From Asanoa sp. WMMD1127 (lineage in GTDB: Bacteria > Actinomycetota > Actinomycetes > Mycobacteriales > Micromonosporaceae): a stretch of 64,000 nt of DNA. The notes beneath the pieces were generated by a model. The model was not told the origin of the DNA. It did no database searches and saw nothing but the letters and a program-made list of their open reading frames with translations. Position 1 is the stretch's first letter, and each line of letters starts with the position of its first letter. The DNA lies in NCBI RefSeq assembly GCF_029626225.1, contig NZ_JARUBP010000001.1:5580001-5644000 (forward strand), read 5' to 3'. A program made the translations under genes and the position numbers. This document shows, piece after piece, positions 24,380 to 33,899 of this stretch.

Positions 24380-26754
24380 GCGGTGCCTCCAAGCGCGAAG
24401 ATGCCGGCGAGGTGCGCGTCCAGGGCCGCGGCCGAGACCGGCGCGGTGCGGAATCCGACGTGCCCGTCCGGACGGATCAGGTAGGCCCCCGTGCCGCGCA
24501 GGCCGTACGCGGCGCGGAAAGCGCCCGACGGGTCCCGCAGCACCGGCACCTCGAGCCCGGCCGGCGGGCCCGCGTCGTGGCTGGCCACGACGTAGACGTC
24601 GACGAAGCCGCGGACCTTCTCGGCCAGCTTCTCGAAGCCGGCGTACTCCTCGGCCGGCGTGGTCCCGTCGGCATAGGCCAGCAGGGTGTGCCCGGTGCCG
24701 CGGGTCAGCTCGAACAGCCGCACCGCGTGCCCGACGCCGAAGCGGCGCAGGTCCCGCACGTCGGGCGCCCGGTCACCGGGCTGCGGCCCGCCGTCGAAGT
24801 TGTCGCCGTCGGCGCCGACCAGCGGGCTGCCCGCGTAGCTCAGCGTCATCTGCATCTCGAGCAGGAACTGCTCCCGCTCGTCGTCCATGTCCATCTCGTC
24901 GGTGAACGCGATCTTCACCGCGCGGTCGACGATGGCCTTGCCGGCCGGCCGCCGTTCAGCCTCGTAGCTGTCCAGCAGCGCCGGCGCCGCGTCGCCGCGG
25001 ACGGCCAGGGCCAGCTTCCAGCCGAGGTTCCAGGCGTCGTGGATGCCGGTGTTCATGCCCTGGCCGCCGGCCGGCGGGTGCAGGTGCGCGGCGTCGCCGG
25101 CGACGAACACCCGGCCGTCGCGGTAGCGGTCCACGATGCCGTGCTTGATCCGGAAGATCGACGCCCAGCGCAGGTTGCTCGCGGTCGTGCCCTCCGGCGC
25201 CAGTTGGTCCAGCACCGCCTGGATGTCGGGCAGCGACGGCGGGTCGTACTCGGCCGAGAAGCCCGGCGGGATCGCGCCCGAGCCGATCTCGGCCTGCAGC
25301 CGCGGCGGCGCCAGTGTGGCCACCCGGTAACGGTTGCGTCCCTTGAGCGGCACGCAGACCAGCATGCCCTTCATCTCGTCGTCCTCGACCTGGATGAAGC
25401 GCAGCAGGTGGCCCTCCGGCATCGACCAGTCGAGATCGACGTCGCCGAGCATGAACAGCTGCGGGAACATCCCCATGCCGCCCTCGAACGTCAACCCCAG
25501 GGCCTGCCGCACGGTGCTGTGCGCGCCGTCGCAGCCCACCAGATATTGCGTCCGGACGGTCTCCGCCCGGCCGTCCGCGTGCCGCAGCTGGGCCGTCACG
25601 CCGTCGGCGTCCTGGGCGAACGACTCGAGCTCGACACCGCGCTCGACCCGCACGCCGTGCCCGGCCAGGCACTTCGTCAGGATCGCCTCGGTCTCGTACT
25701 GGGGCAGGCCCACGTGGGCGTACGGGAGATCGGGCAGGTCCCAGTCGACCTGGTGGGTCTGGCGGCCGTTGACGAACACGGTCTGGCCGTGCAGCCAGAT
25801 GCCCGCGTCCATCGCCTCCCGGGCGACGCCGATCGTCTCCCAGATCTCCATCGTCCGGCACTGCACGCCGATCGCCTTGTCGGCGGTGCCGGCCGCGTCG
25901 GGCCGCTTCTCGACCAGCCGGCACGACACGCCGCGCCGAGCCAGCTCGATCGCGGCGGTCAGGCCGGCCGGCCCGGCCCCCACCACGAGCACGTCGGTCC
26001 CGTAACTGTCCACAGCAGACCTTTCGACGACTGGGGCGGAATTCGGTCGCGGCCGCTCGGCCGGCTTTGGCTGCGCGGCCGGCTTCGGCGCAACGGCAGG
26101 CTTCGCCGCCGGCGTCACGACCACCCCGGCCGGCTGCGGGCTCTCCTCGGGCCGCGCCACGATGTGGTACGTGGCCCGCTGGAAGTTGTCGCAGATGTAC
26201 TGGATGAGCGGCGCCGTCTGGTCCAGGTGCGCCTGGTCGTCGGTCCAGGCGTTGAACGACGTCTCGTCCAGCCACTCGGCCAGGATGTGATAAGTCCCGG
26301 TGCCGGGCTCCCGCAGCAGCTCCTCGCGGACGTGCCCGGGCGTGCCGCGCATCCGCTCCGCCACCTTGAGATAGGCCCGTTCGTAGGCGGCCTCTTCGCC
26401 CGGCGGCACGGTGACCGTGACCATCACCCGGATCCGCGGGCCCTGGCCGACCACGGTCTGCAGCACCTCGTAGGTATTCTTCTCACCCGACTCGCGCAGG
26501 TCCCGCAGCGCCGCGGTCAGCTGCTCCCGCGCGGCGCTCGGCCCGAACGCGTCGAGCGCCCGCTGGTCCCGCCAGTCGCTGATGATCAGGAAGGTCCGCG
26601 GGTCCTCCGCGTCCCGGATCAGCTCCTGGCGCAGGCTGCCCGGCGTCCGGCTGATCTCGTCGGCGGCGGTCCGCCAGGCCGCCTCGAACGCGTCGGCGCA
26701 GCCCTCCCGGGCGCGCATCCTCAGGATCGTCCGCACTGGACTCTCATCCGGCAT
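24376..26754 (-). CDS. Fusion: two SchA/CurD domains plus FAD aromatic monooxygenase
   Basis: Protein of 792 residues. Residues 6-105 and 108-205 are two ferredoxin-like SchA/CurD (antibiotic-biosynthesis-monooxygenase-type) domains (ISRTPGSLRQELIRDAEDPR; MRGTPGHVREELLREPGTGT). An Ala/Pro/Lys linker follows to about 245. Then comes a PF01494-type FAD monooxygenase: GAGPAGLTAAIELARRG for FAD, YLVGCDGAHSTVRQ, and GRVFVAGDAAHLHPPAGGQG. A thioredoxin-like C-terminal domain ends the chain. In whiE clusters these functions (ORF I and ORF VIII) are separate genes. Expected role: oxygenation of the aromatic polyketide. CLF and this gene overlap by 11 bp. Confidence 0.9.
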   Translation of the reverse strand: MPDESPVRTILRMRAREGCADAFEAAWRTAADEISRTPGSLRQELIRDAEDPRTFLIISDWRDQRALDAFGPSAAREQLTAALRDLRESGEKNTYEVLQTVVGQGPRIRVMVTVTVPPGEEAAYERAYLKVAERMRGTPGHVREELLREPGTGTYHILAEWLDETSFNAWTDDQAHLDQTAPLIQYICDNFQRATYHIVARPEESPQPAGVVVTPAAKPAVAPKPAAQPKPAERPRPNSAPVVERSAVDSYGTDVLVVGAGPAGLTAAIELARRGVSCRLVEKRPDAAGTADKAIGVQCRTMEIWETIGVAREAMDAGIWLHGQTVFVNGRQTHQVDWDLPDLPYAHVGLPQYETEAILTKCLAGHGVRVERGVELESFAQDADGVTAQLRHADGRAETVRTQYLVGCDGAHSTVRQALGLTFEGGMGMFPQLFMLGDVDLDWSMPEGHLLRFIQVEDDEMKGMLVCVPLKGRNRYRVATLAPPRLQAEIGSGAIPPGFSAEYDPPSLPDIQAVLDQLAPEGTTASNLRWASIFRIKHGIVDRYRDGRVFVAGDAAHLHPPAGGQGMNTGIHDAWNLGWKLALAVRGDAAPALLDSYEAERRPAGKAIVDRAVKIAFTDEMDMDDEREQFLLEMQMTLSYAGSPLVGADGDNFDGGPQPGDRAPDVRDLRRFGVGHAVRLFELTRGTGHTLLAYADGTTPAEEYAGFEKLAEKVRGFVDVYVVASHDAGPPAGLEVPVLRDPSGAFRAAYGLRGTGAYLIRPDGHVGFRTAPVSAAALDAHLAGIFALGGTA

Positions 26755-27943
26755 CGCGCAGCCCTTCTTCCCGGTAACGCTTGAGCACGATGGAGCTGTT
26801 GAACCCGCCGAAGCCGCGCGCGTTGACGAGCACCACGTCGGTCCGCAGCGGCCGCGGCTCGCGGACCAGGTCGAGGTCGTGACCGGGCCGCGCCAGGTTG
26901 CCGACCGCCGGCACGACGCCGTCCCGCAGGGCGAGCAGCGCGGTCGCCACGGTCAGCGCCGCACCGCCGGAGCACAGCCGCCCGACGAACCCCTGCGGCG
27001 CGGTCACCGGGACCGGCCGGCCGAAGACGTCGCGGATCGCCCGCGCCTCCAGCGCGTCCAGCGCCGGCGTCGCGGCCCCGTCGGCCACCACGAAACCGAC
27101 CTCGTCGGGCGTGACCGCCGCGTCGGCGAGCGCCTGGCGCATCGCCCGGGCCAGCTGGGCGGAGTCCGGCGCGGGGTCCTGCGGGTGGTGCCCGTCGTGG
27201 GTGGCCGCATAGCCGGCGATCTCGCCGTAGATCTGCTGCGCGCCCCGCTCGGCCGCGGCGGCCGCGTCCTCGACGATCAGCACCGCGCCGCCCTCGCCGG
27301 GCACGAACCCGTCGGCGTCGGCGTCGAACGGCCGGTAGCCGGTGCGGCTCATCCGCCCGCTGGTGCCCTGACACACCAGGGCGTACGGCGACAGCGGCGC
27401 CTCGGTGCCACCGGCGATGACGGCCGGGGTGCCGCGGCGGATGATGCGGCGCGCGGCCCCCAGGCTGTCCAGGCCGCCGGCCCCCTCCGAGACCAGCACG
27501 CTGTTGGGTCCCTTGGTGCCGTGCAGGATCGAGGTCTGACCGACGCTGGCCGCGTAGAACCAGGCGATCGACTGGTACGCGGTGACGGCCCGGCGACCCT
27601 GGCTCCACAGCGCCTGGATCTCCCGCTGGCCGAACTCGTTGCCGCCCGAGCCGCTGGCCAGCACGACCGACGTGGCGTACGGGTCGTACGCCGCCGGGTC
27701 GTACTTCGCGTCCTCGAGCGCCATCTTCGTGGCGGCCAGCGACATCCAGGTCCACCGGTCGGTCTGGATGATCAGGCGCGGGTCCACGTTGTCCTCGGCG
27801 GAGAACCCCGGCACCTGGCCGACGGGCTGGTCGCCCAGCGTGCCCACCCGCACCTCACCGGCCAGTGTGGAGCGCCAGTGCTCCTCGGCGGTCAGCCCGC
27901 TCGGCGCGACGACGCCGAGTCCCGTGACGACGGCCCTGGTCAC
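26744..27943 (-). CDS. Type II PKS chain-length factor (KS-beta)
   Basis: Partner of KS-alpha that sets chain length, 399 residues. Ketosynthase fold with [36 protein letters not shown] and the C-terminal [15 protein letters not shown]. At the position of the KS active-site Cys (Gln in most antibiotic CLFs) it reads VSEGAGGLD, that is Gly. The GTG at 27943 is preferred: its first bases overlap the KS-alpha stop (GTGA) and CTCCGGAGG lies 8 bp upstream. The frame is open to 27952. Confidence 0.93.
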   Translation of the reverse strand: MTRAVVTGLGVVAPSGLTAEEHWRSTLAGEVRVGTLGDQPVGQVPGFSAEDNVDPRLIIQTDRWTWMSLAATKMALEDAKYDPAAYDPYATSVVLASGSGGNEFGQREIQALWSQGRRAVTAYQSIAWFYAASVGQTSILHGTKGPNSVLVSEGAGGLDSLGAARRIIRRGTPAVIAGGTEAPLSPYALVCQGTSGRMSRTGYRPFDADADGFVPGEGGAVLIVEDAAAAAERGAQQIYGEIAGYAATHDGHHPQDPAPDSAQLARAMRQALADAAVTPDEVGFVVADGAATPALDALEARAIRDVFGRPVPVTAPQGFVGRLCSGGAALTVATALLALRDGVVPAVGNLARPGHDLDLVREPRPLRTDVVLVNARGFGGFNSSIVLKRYREEGLRDAG

Positions 27944-29199
27944 GACGACCACCTCCGGAGGACAGCGGCGGACTGGAAGCCACCGAAACCGCTACCGACC
28001 GAGAGCGCGACGTCGATCCGTTGCTCGCGCGCGTTCTTCGGCACGTAGTCGAGGTCACACTCGGGATCCTTGTTCTCCAGGTTCGCGGTCGGCGGGACCA
28101 CGCCGTAGCGGATCGCCAGCACGCAGGCGGCCAGCTCGATCGCGCCGATCGCCCCGAGCGAGTGGCCGACCATCGACTTGATGGAGCTGACCGGCACGTC
28201 GTACGCGTGCTGCCCGAGGCTCCGCTTGAACGCCGCGGTCTCGTGCCGGTCGTTCTGCTTGGTGCCCGAGCCGTGCGCGTTGACGTAGCCGACCGCGGTC
28301 GGGTCCAGTTTGGACTGCCGGAGCGCGTCGGTGATCGCCTCGGCCATCTCCAGCCCGTCCGGCCGCAGCCCGGTCATGTGGAACGCGTTGCTGCGGTTGG
28401 CGAACCCGGCCACCTCACAGAAGATCTCGGCGCCCCGCCGCTTCGCGTGCTCGAGCTCCTCCAGGATCAGCACGGCCGCGCCCTCGCCCATCACGAACCC
28501 GTCCCGGGTAGCGTCGAACGGCCGGGAGGCGTGCTCCGGGTCGTCGTTGCGCGCCGAGGTGGCCCGGATCGCGTCGAAGCAGGCCATCGAGATCGGCGAG
28601 ATCGGCGCGTCGGCGGCGCCGGCGATGACCACGTCGGCGTCGCCGTCCTCGATGAGCTGGTGGCCGTAGCCGATCGCGTCGAGGCCCGAGGTGCAGCCGG
28701 TGGAGATCACCGCGGCCGGGCCGTGGGTCCGGTAGCGGCACGCCACCTCGGTCGCCGCGCTGCTCGGCACCAGCGCCTGGTAGAGGAACCGGCTGCCGTA
28801 GCGCTCGTCGACGTCCCAGAGCCGGCCGTGGTCGCTGACGTTGACGTACTCGTCCTCGAGCCGGGTGGTCGCGCCGACCGCGCTGCCGATGCTCACCGCG
28901 ACCCGGTCGCGGTCCGCGGCCTCGAGGTCCAGGCCGCTCTCGGCCATCGCCTCGTCGGCCGCCACCAGGGTGAACTGGGCGAACCGGTCGCTGCGGTGGA
29001 TCTCCTGCGGGGTCAGCCCGGCCGCCCGCGGGTCGAAGTCGCATTCGGCCGCGATCTGCGAGCGGAAGTCCGCCGGATCGAAGAACGTGATCCGCCGGGT
29101 GGCGGTGCGGCCGGCGGTCAGCATCTCCCAGAACGCGCTCCGGTTGACGCCGCCCGGCGCGACCACACCGACCCCGGTGACCACGGTCCTGCGACTCAT
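27940..29199 (-). CDS. Type II PKS ketosynthase alpha
   Basis: Condensing enzyme of the minimal PKS, 419 residues. The active-site Cys is in [13 protein letters not shown] near residue 170, the first His is in [12 protein letters not shown] and the second in [13 protein letters not shown]. It extends malonyl units on the ACP together with the chain-length factor. The start ATG overlaps the upstream cyclase-cupin stop by 4 bp. Sequence and gene order match spore-pigment-type (whiE) synthases. Upstream extension of the frame is only read-through shadow. Confidence 0.96.
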   Translation of the reverse strand: MSRRTVVTGVGVVAPGGVNRSAFWEMLTAGRTATRRITFFDPADFRSQIAAECDFDPRAAGLTPQEIHRSDRFAQFTLVAADEAMAESGLDLEAADRDRVAVSIGSAVGATTRLEDEYVNVSDHGRLWDVDERYGSRFLYQALVPSSAATEVACRYRTHGPAAVISTGCTSGLDAIGYGHQLIEDGDADVVIAGAADAPISPISMACFDAIRATSARNDDPEHASRPFDATRDGFVMGEGAAVLILEELEHAKRRGAEIFCEVAGFANRSNAFHMTGLRPDGLEMAEAITDALRQSKLDPTAVGYVNAHGSGTKQNDRHETAAFKRSLGQHAYDVPVSSIKSMVGHSLGAIGAIELAACVLAIRYGVVPPTANLENKDPECDLDYVPKNAREQRIDVALSVGSGFGGFQSAAVLRRWSS

Positions 29200-30077
29200 G
29201 GCGTGCTCCCGGGCAGGGCCTCCGTGTCGACGTGGCCCAACTCGGGGCGGGGCGCCAGCGGGCCGAGCGCGAACACCAGGAACGCCGGCGCGGCGCCGTC
29301 GTTCATCAGCCGGTGCTTGACCCCGAGCGGGATGTGCACGCCCTCGTTGGCCTTGAGCGCCAGCTCCCGCCCGTCGAGGCGCACGGTGATCGCGCCCTCG
29401 ACACAGAACAGGAACTCCTCCGAGTACGGGTGCCAGTGCTCGGTGACGACCTCGGCCGGCGCGAGCCGCAGCGTGCCCATGAAGCCCGCCGTCGAGCCGA
29501 CCGTCGCCGGCGACAGGATCGTCCGGATGTCGCCGCCCCGCCGCCTGTTGCTCGGCACGTCCTCGATGGACACCACGCGGATCTCGCGGCGCGGCTGGCT
29601 CGGGCCGCCGATGCCGTGGATCGCCATCCGCTCGACCTTGTCGCGGATGACGTCCATCTGGACGGCCGTGTTGGCGTTGATCCGGTCGGTCATCGCGGCG
29701 GTGTCGATCGGCGCGTCCGGGCGCATGCGGAAGTCCTGGATCCAGCGCATCCGGGTGCCGTTGCCCTCGATCTCGTACGTCCACTCGATGTTCATGAACT
29801 CGAACGGACCCGGCTCGACGCGGCGGGCGACCACCCGGCGGGCGGCCTTGTCCGGTGTGCGCTCGGAGACCCAGCTCCACACCTTGCCGTTCTCGTCGGG
29901 GTGCATGGCCAGGCGGAACCGCACGGTCTCGCCCGACCGCTCGATGATCTCGGCCTGCGCGTACTCGGTGAACAGCTCCGGCCACTTCTCGACGTCGTTG
30001 GTGGCCTCCCACACGACCTCGAACGGCGCGTTGATGAGAATCGAGTTGTCCACGTGACCGATGGTCGGGGCGCTCAT
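29196..30077 (-). CDS. Polyketide cyclase/aromatase-cupin fusion
   Basis: A 293-residue fusion. Residues 5-150 form an SRPBCC (START-like) aromatase/cyclase ([37 protein letters not shown]), like WhiE ORF VI, which closes the first ring. Residues 190-285 form a cupin ([31 protein letters not shown]) with metal-binding His residues, like WhiE ORF II. Its start overlaps nothing upstream except the 4 bp shared with the ACP stop. Fusion would couple first-ring cyclisation to a metal-dependent or scaffolding step. Confidence 0.9.
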   Translation of the reverse strand: MSAPTIGHVDNSILINAPFEVVWEATNDVEKWPELFTEYAQAEIIERSGETVRFRLAMHPDENGKVWSWVSERTPDKAARRVVARRVEPGPFEFMNIEWTYEIEGNGTRMRWIQDFRMRPDAPIDTAAMTDRINANTAVQMDVIRDKVERMAIHGIGGPSQPRREIRVVSIEDVPSNRRRGGDIRTILSPATVGSTAGFMGTLRLAPAEVVTEHWHPYSEEFLFCVEGAITVRLDGRELALKANEGVHIPLGVKHRLMNDGAAPAFLVFALGPLAPRPELGHVDTEALPGSTP

Positions 30078-30325
30078 GCGGCCGGCTCCGAGGTCAGTCG
30101 CTCGTCGATGGCGGTCGACATCTCGCCGACGGTCAGGGCCATCGGGCGGTCGTCGGGCAGCTCGAACCCGTACAACGCCTGCAGTTCGGACTGCAGCTGG
30201 AGGAACGCGAGCGAGTCCAGCCCCAGGTCGCCGAACGTCTTCTGTGGATCGTTCGTGCGCATGTCCGAGGGCAGACCGACCTTGGTGACCAGCAACTGCA
30301 TCAGGTCGTCGATGGTGAACCTCAT
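30074..30325 (-). CDS. Type II PKS acyl carrier protein
   Basis: Carrier of the growing chain, 83 residues. The phosphopantetheine Ser lies in [15 protein letters not shown] near residue 38. GGGAGGAATC before the ATG is a strong ribosome-binding site. It overlaps the biotin carboxylase stop and the cyclase-cupin start by 4 bp each. Too short for easy recognition in the much longer read-through frame around it. Confidence 0.95.
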   Translation of the reverse strand: MRFTIDDLMQLLVTKVGLPSDMRTNDPQKTFGDLGLDSLAFLQLQSELQALYGFELPDDRPMALTVGEMSTAIDERLTSEPAA

Positions 30326-31689
30326 GATTCCTCCCGGTTTTCCGGATCGGTGAGCCGGCCGACGAGCGACGTGTCGTGGGTTCCGGCTACGAATTGCGGG
30401 TGGGCCAGCGCGGTCAGCAGGAAGTCGCGGTTGGTGGAGAGGCCCGGGCCCTCGACGGACAGCTCGGCGAGGGCCCGGCGCATGCGGGCCAGGGCCTGCG
30501 GGCGGTCGGGCGCCCAGACACAGACCTTGGCGAGGAGCGGGTCGTACGCGGCGGAGATCCGGCCACCGGCCTCGGCCGCGGTGTCGACCCGCACGAACGG
30601 GCCGGCCGGCAGGGTCAGCCCGGTCAGCCGGCCCGGGGTCGGCATGAAGTCGCGGGTGGGATCCTCGGCGTTGATCCGGCACTCGATCGCCCAGCCGCGG
30701 GCCTTGAGCTCCTCCTGCGACACGTCGAGCGGCTCGCCGGCCGCGATCCGCAGCTGCTCGCGCACCAGGTCGACGCCGTGGGTCAGCTCCGTCACCGGGT
30801 GTTCGACCTGGATCCGGCAGTTGACCTCCATGAAATAGAACCGGTGCTGGTCGTCGACGAGGAACTCGACCGTGCCGGCCCCGACGTAGCCGGCGGCGAG
30901 CAGGCCGCGCACGGCGGCGTGGCCCATCTGCTCGACGAGACCCCGGGGCAGACCGGGCGCCGGGGCCTCCTCGATGATCTTCTGCCGGCGGCGCTGCACC
31001 GAGCAGTCGCGCTGGCCGAGGTGGATGCCGTTGCCGTGGCTGTCGCAGAGCACCTGCACCTCGATGTGGCGGGCCGCGGGCAGGTAGCGCTCGACGTAGA
31101 CCCGGTCGTCGCCGAACAGCGACTGCGCGGTGCTGCGGATCTCCCGGTACTGCCGGGGCAGGTCGTCGGGTTCGGTGACCACCTGCATGCCCCGGCCGCC
31201 ACCCCCGGCGACCGCCTTGACGATGACCGGGTAGCCGATGTCGGCGGCGACCTTGGCGACCGCCTCCGCGTCGGAGACCGGCTCGATCGTGCCGGGCAGC
31301 AGCGGCAGGCCGGCGTCGGCCATCGCGGCGCGGGCGGTGGACTTGTCGCCGAGCCGGTCGATCACGGCCGGGGGAGGGCCGACGAAGGTCAGGCCCTCGG
31401 CCTCGCACGCCTCGGCGAAGTCCGCCTGCTCCGAGAGGAAGCCGTAGCCGGGGTGGATCGCCTCGGCGCCGGTCTGCCGGGCCGCCTCCATGATCGCCGG
31501 GAGGTAGAGGTAGCTGTGCCGCGCGGGGCCGGGTCCGATGCACACCGCCTGGTCGGCGAAGCGCACCACGGCGCTGTCCCGGTCCTCGGTGGAGTAGACG
31601 ACGGCCACGCGCAGGCCCAGCTCGCGGCAGGTCCGGGCGACCCGCAACGCGATCTCGCCGCGGTTGGCGATGAGCACGGTGCTGAACAC
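30322..31689 (-). CDS. accC: Biotin carboxylase subunit of acetyl-CoA carboxylase
   Basis: ATP-grasp enzyme of 455 residues that carboxylates biotin on the carrier protein. MFSTVLIANRGEIALRVART, the ATP loop VAGGGGRGMQVV, and YFMEVNCRIQVEHPVTE are diagnostic and complete. The ACP gene follows with a 4-bp overlap, and BCCP precedes it by 9 bp. Its place among polyketide genes indicates supply of malonyl-CoA extender. It lacks the fused BCCP seen in primary actinobacterial AccA-type subunits, so it is of the bacterial/plastid separate-subunit type. Confidence 0.94.
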   Translation of the reverse strand: MFSTVLIANRGEIALRVARTCRELGLRVAVVYSTEDRDSAVVRFADQAVCIGPGPARHSYLYLPAIMEAARQTGAEAIHPGYGFLSEQADFAEACEAEGLTFVGPPPAVIDRLGDKSTARAAMADAGLPLLPGTIEPVSDAEAVAKVAADIGYPVIVKAVAGGGGRGMQVVTEPDDLPRQYREIRSTAQSLFGDDRVYVERYLPAARHIEVQVLCDSHGNGIHLGQRDCSVQRRRQKIIEEAPAPGLPRGLVEQMGHAAVRGLLAAGYVGAGTVEFLVDDQHRFYFMEVNCRIQVEHPVTELTHGVDLVREQLRIAAGEPLDVSQEELKARGWAIECRINAEDPTRDFMPTPGRLTGLTLPAGPFVRVDTAAEAGGRISAAYDPLLAKVCVWAPDRPQALARMRRALAELSVEGPGLSTNRDFLLTALAHPQFVAGTHDTSLVGRLTDPENREES

Positions 31690-31698
31690 GACGACCTC

Positions 31699-32220
31699 CT
31701 AGGCTGCCTGGGGATCGATGGTCATGAGCCGTTCGCCGAACTCGACCGGCGCGCCGTCGGCGACGTGCAGCCCGACGACCCGACCCTCGGCCTCGGCCTC
31801 GACGGGGATCATCAGCTTCATCGCCTCGACGATGCCGACCTGCTGGCCGCGCCGGACCTGGTCGCCCTCGGACACGAAGGGCGCGGCGCCGGGCTCCGGC
31901 GAGCGGTAGAACGTGCCGACGATCGGCGCGCAGATGCCGGCGCCGGGCGGGAAAGCGGCCTCCTCGGCCGGAGCGGGGCTGGGCGCCGGAGCCGGCGCCG
32001 GCGCCGGCGCCGGGGCGGCCCCCACGGCGACGGGGACGGGCGCGTGCTGCTGGTCCGTCCACTCCATCTCGACCACGACCTCGCCGGCCCGGATCCGCAG
32101 CGCGCGCGGCCGGTCGGCCAGATCGGCCAGGAGCGACTGGGCGCTGCGGCGCACCTCCTCGAGCGCCTCCGCGAGCGGCGCGGCACCGTCCGTCCGCGCC
32201 GGTTCCATCAAAGACGTCAC
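31699..32220 (-). CDS. accB: Biotin carboxyl carrier protein
   Basis: Carrier of 173 residues. A helical N-terminus is followed by an Ala/Pro-rich flexible hinge ([20 protein letters not shown]) and a biotinyl domain with the biotin Lys in [12 protein letters not shown] near residue 135. The GTG at 32220 is chosen: GGAGGATCCCA precedes it and it overlaps the AccDA stop by 4 bp (GTGA). An ATG at 32208 is possible. Works with the adjacent AccC and AccDA. Confidence 0.92.
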   Translation of the reverse strand: MTSLMEPARTDGAAPLAEALEEVRRSAQSLLADLADRPRALRIRAGEVVVEMEWTDQQHAPVPVAVGAAPAPAPAPAPAPSPAPAEEAAFPPGAGICAPIVGTFYRSPEPGAAPFVSEGDQVRRGQQVGIVEAMKLMIPVEAEAEGRVVGLHVADGAPVEFGERLMTIDPQAA

Positions 32221-33899
32221 TGGGATCCTCCAGGGTGGGTGAGAGCGGCGGCGTTGACGTCGCCGCCGAACCGGCGGAAGCGGGCGCGGCGCTCGGCGAC
32301 CAGGCGCGCGGGGTCCCGCGCCGCGAGGTCGGCGAGCTCGGCCCGGATCGCCTCGCGGACGAGCGTGCCGGCCCGGTTGTTGTCCGACTCGGCGCCGCCG
32401 GGTGGTTCCGGCACGACGCCGTCGACCACGCCGAGCTCCAGCAGCGAGCGGGCGTCGACCCGCAGCGCCCGGGCGGCGGTCGGGGCGGCGGCCGAGTCCT
32501 TCCAGAGGATCGCCGCGCAGCCCTCGGGACTGATCACCGTGTAGATGGCGTTCTCCATGATCAGCACGCGGTCGGCGACGGCGATCGCCAGCGCGCCGCC
32601 GCTGCAGCCCTCGCCGGTGACCACCGTGACCAGCGGGACCGGCAGGGCGCCCATCAGGCGCAACGTCTCCGCGATCACGGTGGCCTGCCCCTGCAGCTCG
32701 GCGTCCACACCGGGGTAGGCCCCGGGCGTGTCGACGAGCGTCACCACCGGCAGCCCCCACTTGGCGGCGAGGCGCATCAGCCGGGCGGCCTTGCGGTAGC
32801 CGGCCGGGTTCGGCATGCCGAAGTTGTGCGCGGCGAGCTCCGCCGGCGTGTGGCCCTTCTGGTGCCCGATCACCACGACCGGCTCGCGCCCCAGCCGGCC
32901 GATGCCGCCGACGATCGCCGGGCAGTCGCCGCCGACCCGGTCGCCGTGCAGCTCCTCGAAGTCGTCGAGGATCATCCGGAAGTACTCGGCGGTGGTCGGC
33001 CGGCCCAGGTGCCGCGCCCGGCGGACCGCCTCCCACGGGTCGAGCTCGGGCACCTGCTCCGGGTCGCGGATCACCACCTGCTCCGCGGGGCACAGGTTGG
33101 CCGCCGTGTCGCGCCGCGCCCCGACCGAGAGCACCCGGCCCAGCCGCTCGCGCAGCTGCGCCCGCGGCGCCACCAGGTCGACGAAGCCGCGCTCCAGCAG
33201 GAACTCGGCGGTCTGGAAGCCGGGCGGGAGCTCCTGCTTGATGGTCTGCGCGATCACCCGGGGGCCGGCGAACCCGAACCGCGCGCCGGGCTCGGCGATC
33301 ACGACGTCACCCAGCATGGCGTACGACGCGGCGACCCCGCCGTAGGTCGGGTCCGTCAGCACGCACGCGGTGACCAGGCCGGCGTCGTCGAGGGCCTGCA
33401 TCGCCTGGGCGGTCTTGGCCATCTGCATCAGCCCGACGACGCCCTCCTGCATGCGCACGCCGCCCGACGCGGTCACGATCACCAGCGGCAGGCGGTCGGC
33501 CAGCGCGGTCTCGGCCGCCCGGGTGACCGTCTCGCCGACCGCGGCGCTCAGGCTGCCGCCCATGAACCGGAAGTCCATCGCGGCGACCACGACCGGCGTG
33601 TCCACGATGGACAGGCGGGCGCAGAGGACGGCCTCGGCCATCCCGGTCGCGTGGCGGGCCTGAGCCAGGCGCTGGGCGTACGGCACGCCGTCGGCGAAGC
33701 CCAACGGGTCGCCGGCGGGCACGTCGAAGTCGAGCGGGCGCAGCGACTCCGGGTCGGCGAGCAGGTCGAGCCACTCCTGGGCGGTCAGCGGGAAACAGCC
33801 GCCGCACTGTGGACAGACGCCGTGGTTGCGGGCGAGCCGCTTGGCGTAGACGACGGCCCGGCAGTGCCGGCACAACGCCCAGTCCGGCCTCGTTGTCAT
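32217..33899 (-). CDS. Fused carboxyltransferase beta-alpha subunits (AccD-AccA)
   Basis: A 560-residue fusion that transfers CO2 from carboxybiotin to acetyl-CoA. Residues 1-270 are AccD-like, beginning with a zinc ribbon (CRHC at about 10, CPQC at about 29) and containing [20 protein letters not shown]. Residues 295-560 are AccA-like ([50 protein letters not shown]). Escherichia coli encodes the two halves separately. The start overlaps the ligase stop by ATGA. With AccC and BCCP it completes an acetyl-CoA carboxylase inside the PKS operon. Confidence 0.93.
   Translation of the reverse strand: MTTRPDWALCRHCRAVVYAKRLARNHGVCPQCGGCFPLTAQEWLDLLADPESLRPLDFDVPAGDPLGFADGVPYAQRLAQARHATGMAEAVLCARLSIVDTPVVVAAMDFRFMGGSLSAAVGETVTRAAETALADRLPLVIVTASGGVRMQEGVVGLMQMAKTAQAMQALDDAGLVTACVLTDPTYGGVAASYAMLGDVVIAEPGARFGFAGPRVIAQTIKQELPPGFQTAEFLLERGFVDLVAPRAQLRERLGRVLSVGARRDTAANLCPAEQVVIRDPEQVPELDPWEAVRRARHLGRPTTAEYFRMILDDFEELHGDRVGGDCPAIVGGIGRLGREPVVVIGHQKGHTPAELAAHNFGMPNPAGYRKAARLMRLAAKWGLPVVTLVDTPGAYPGVDAELQGQATVIAETLRLMGALPVPLVTVVTGEGCSGGALAIAVADRVLIMENAIYTVISPEGCAAILWKDSAAAPTAARALRVDARSLLELGVVDGVVPEPPGGAESDNNRAGTLVREAIRAELADLAARDPARLVAERRARFRRFGGDVNAAALTHPGGSQ

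Noticed and set aside
24412-26784. 790-codon plus-strand frame opposite the SchA/CurD-FAD gene
   Set aside because: Composition is typical of reverse-frame shadows; no family resemblance.
29200-30012. N-terminal extension of KS-alpha
   Set aside because: It is the shifted frame of the cyclase-cupin gene; KS homology begins exactly at the ATG at 29199.
30326-32062. Large protein fused to the N-terminus of the ACP
   Set aside because: The open frame upstream of the ACP is an out-of-frame reading of accC and accB; the ACP has its own strong ribosome-binding site and ATG.
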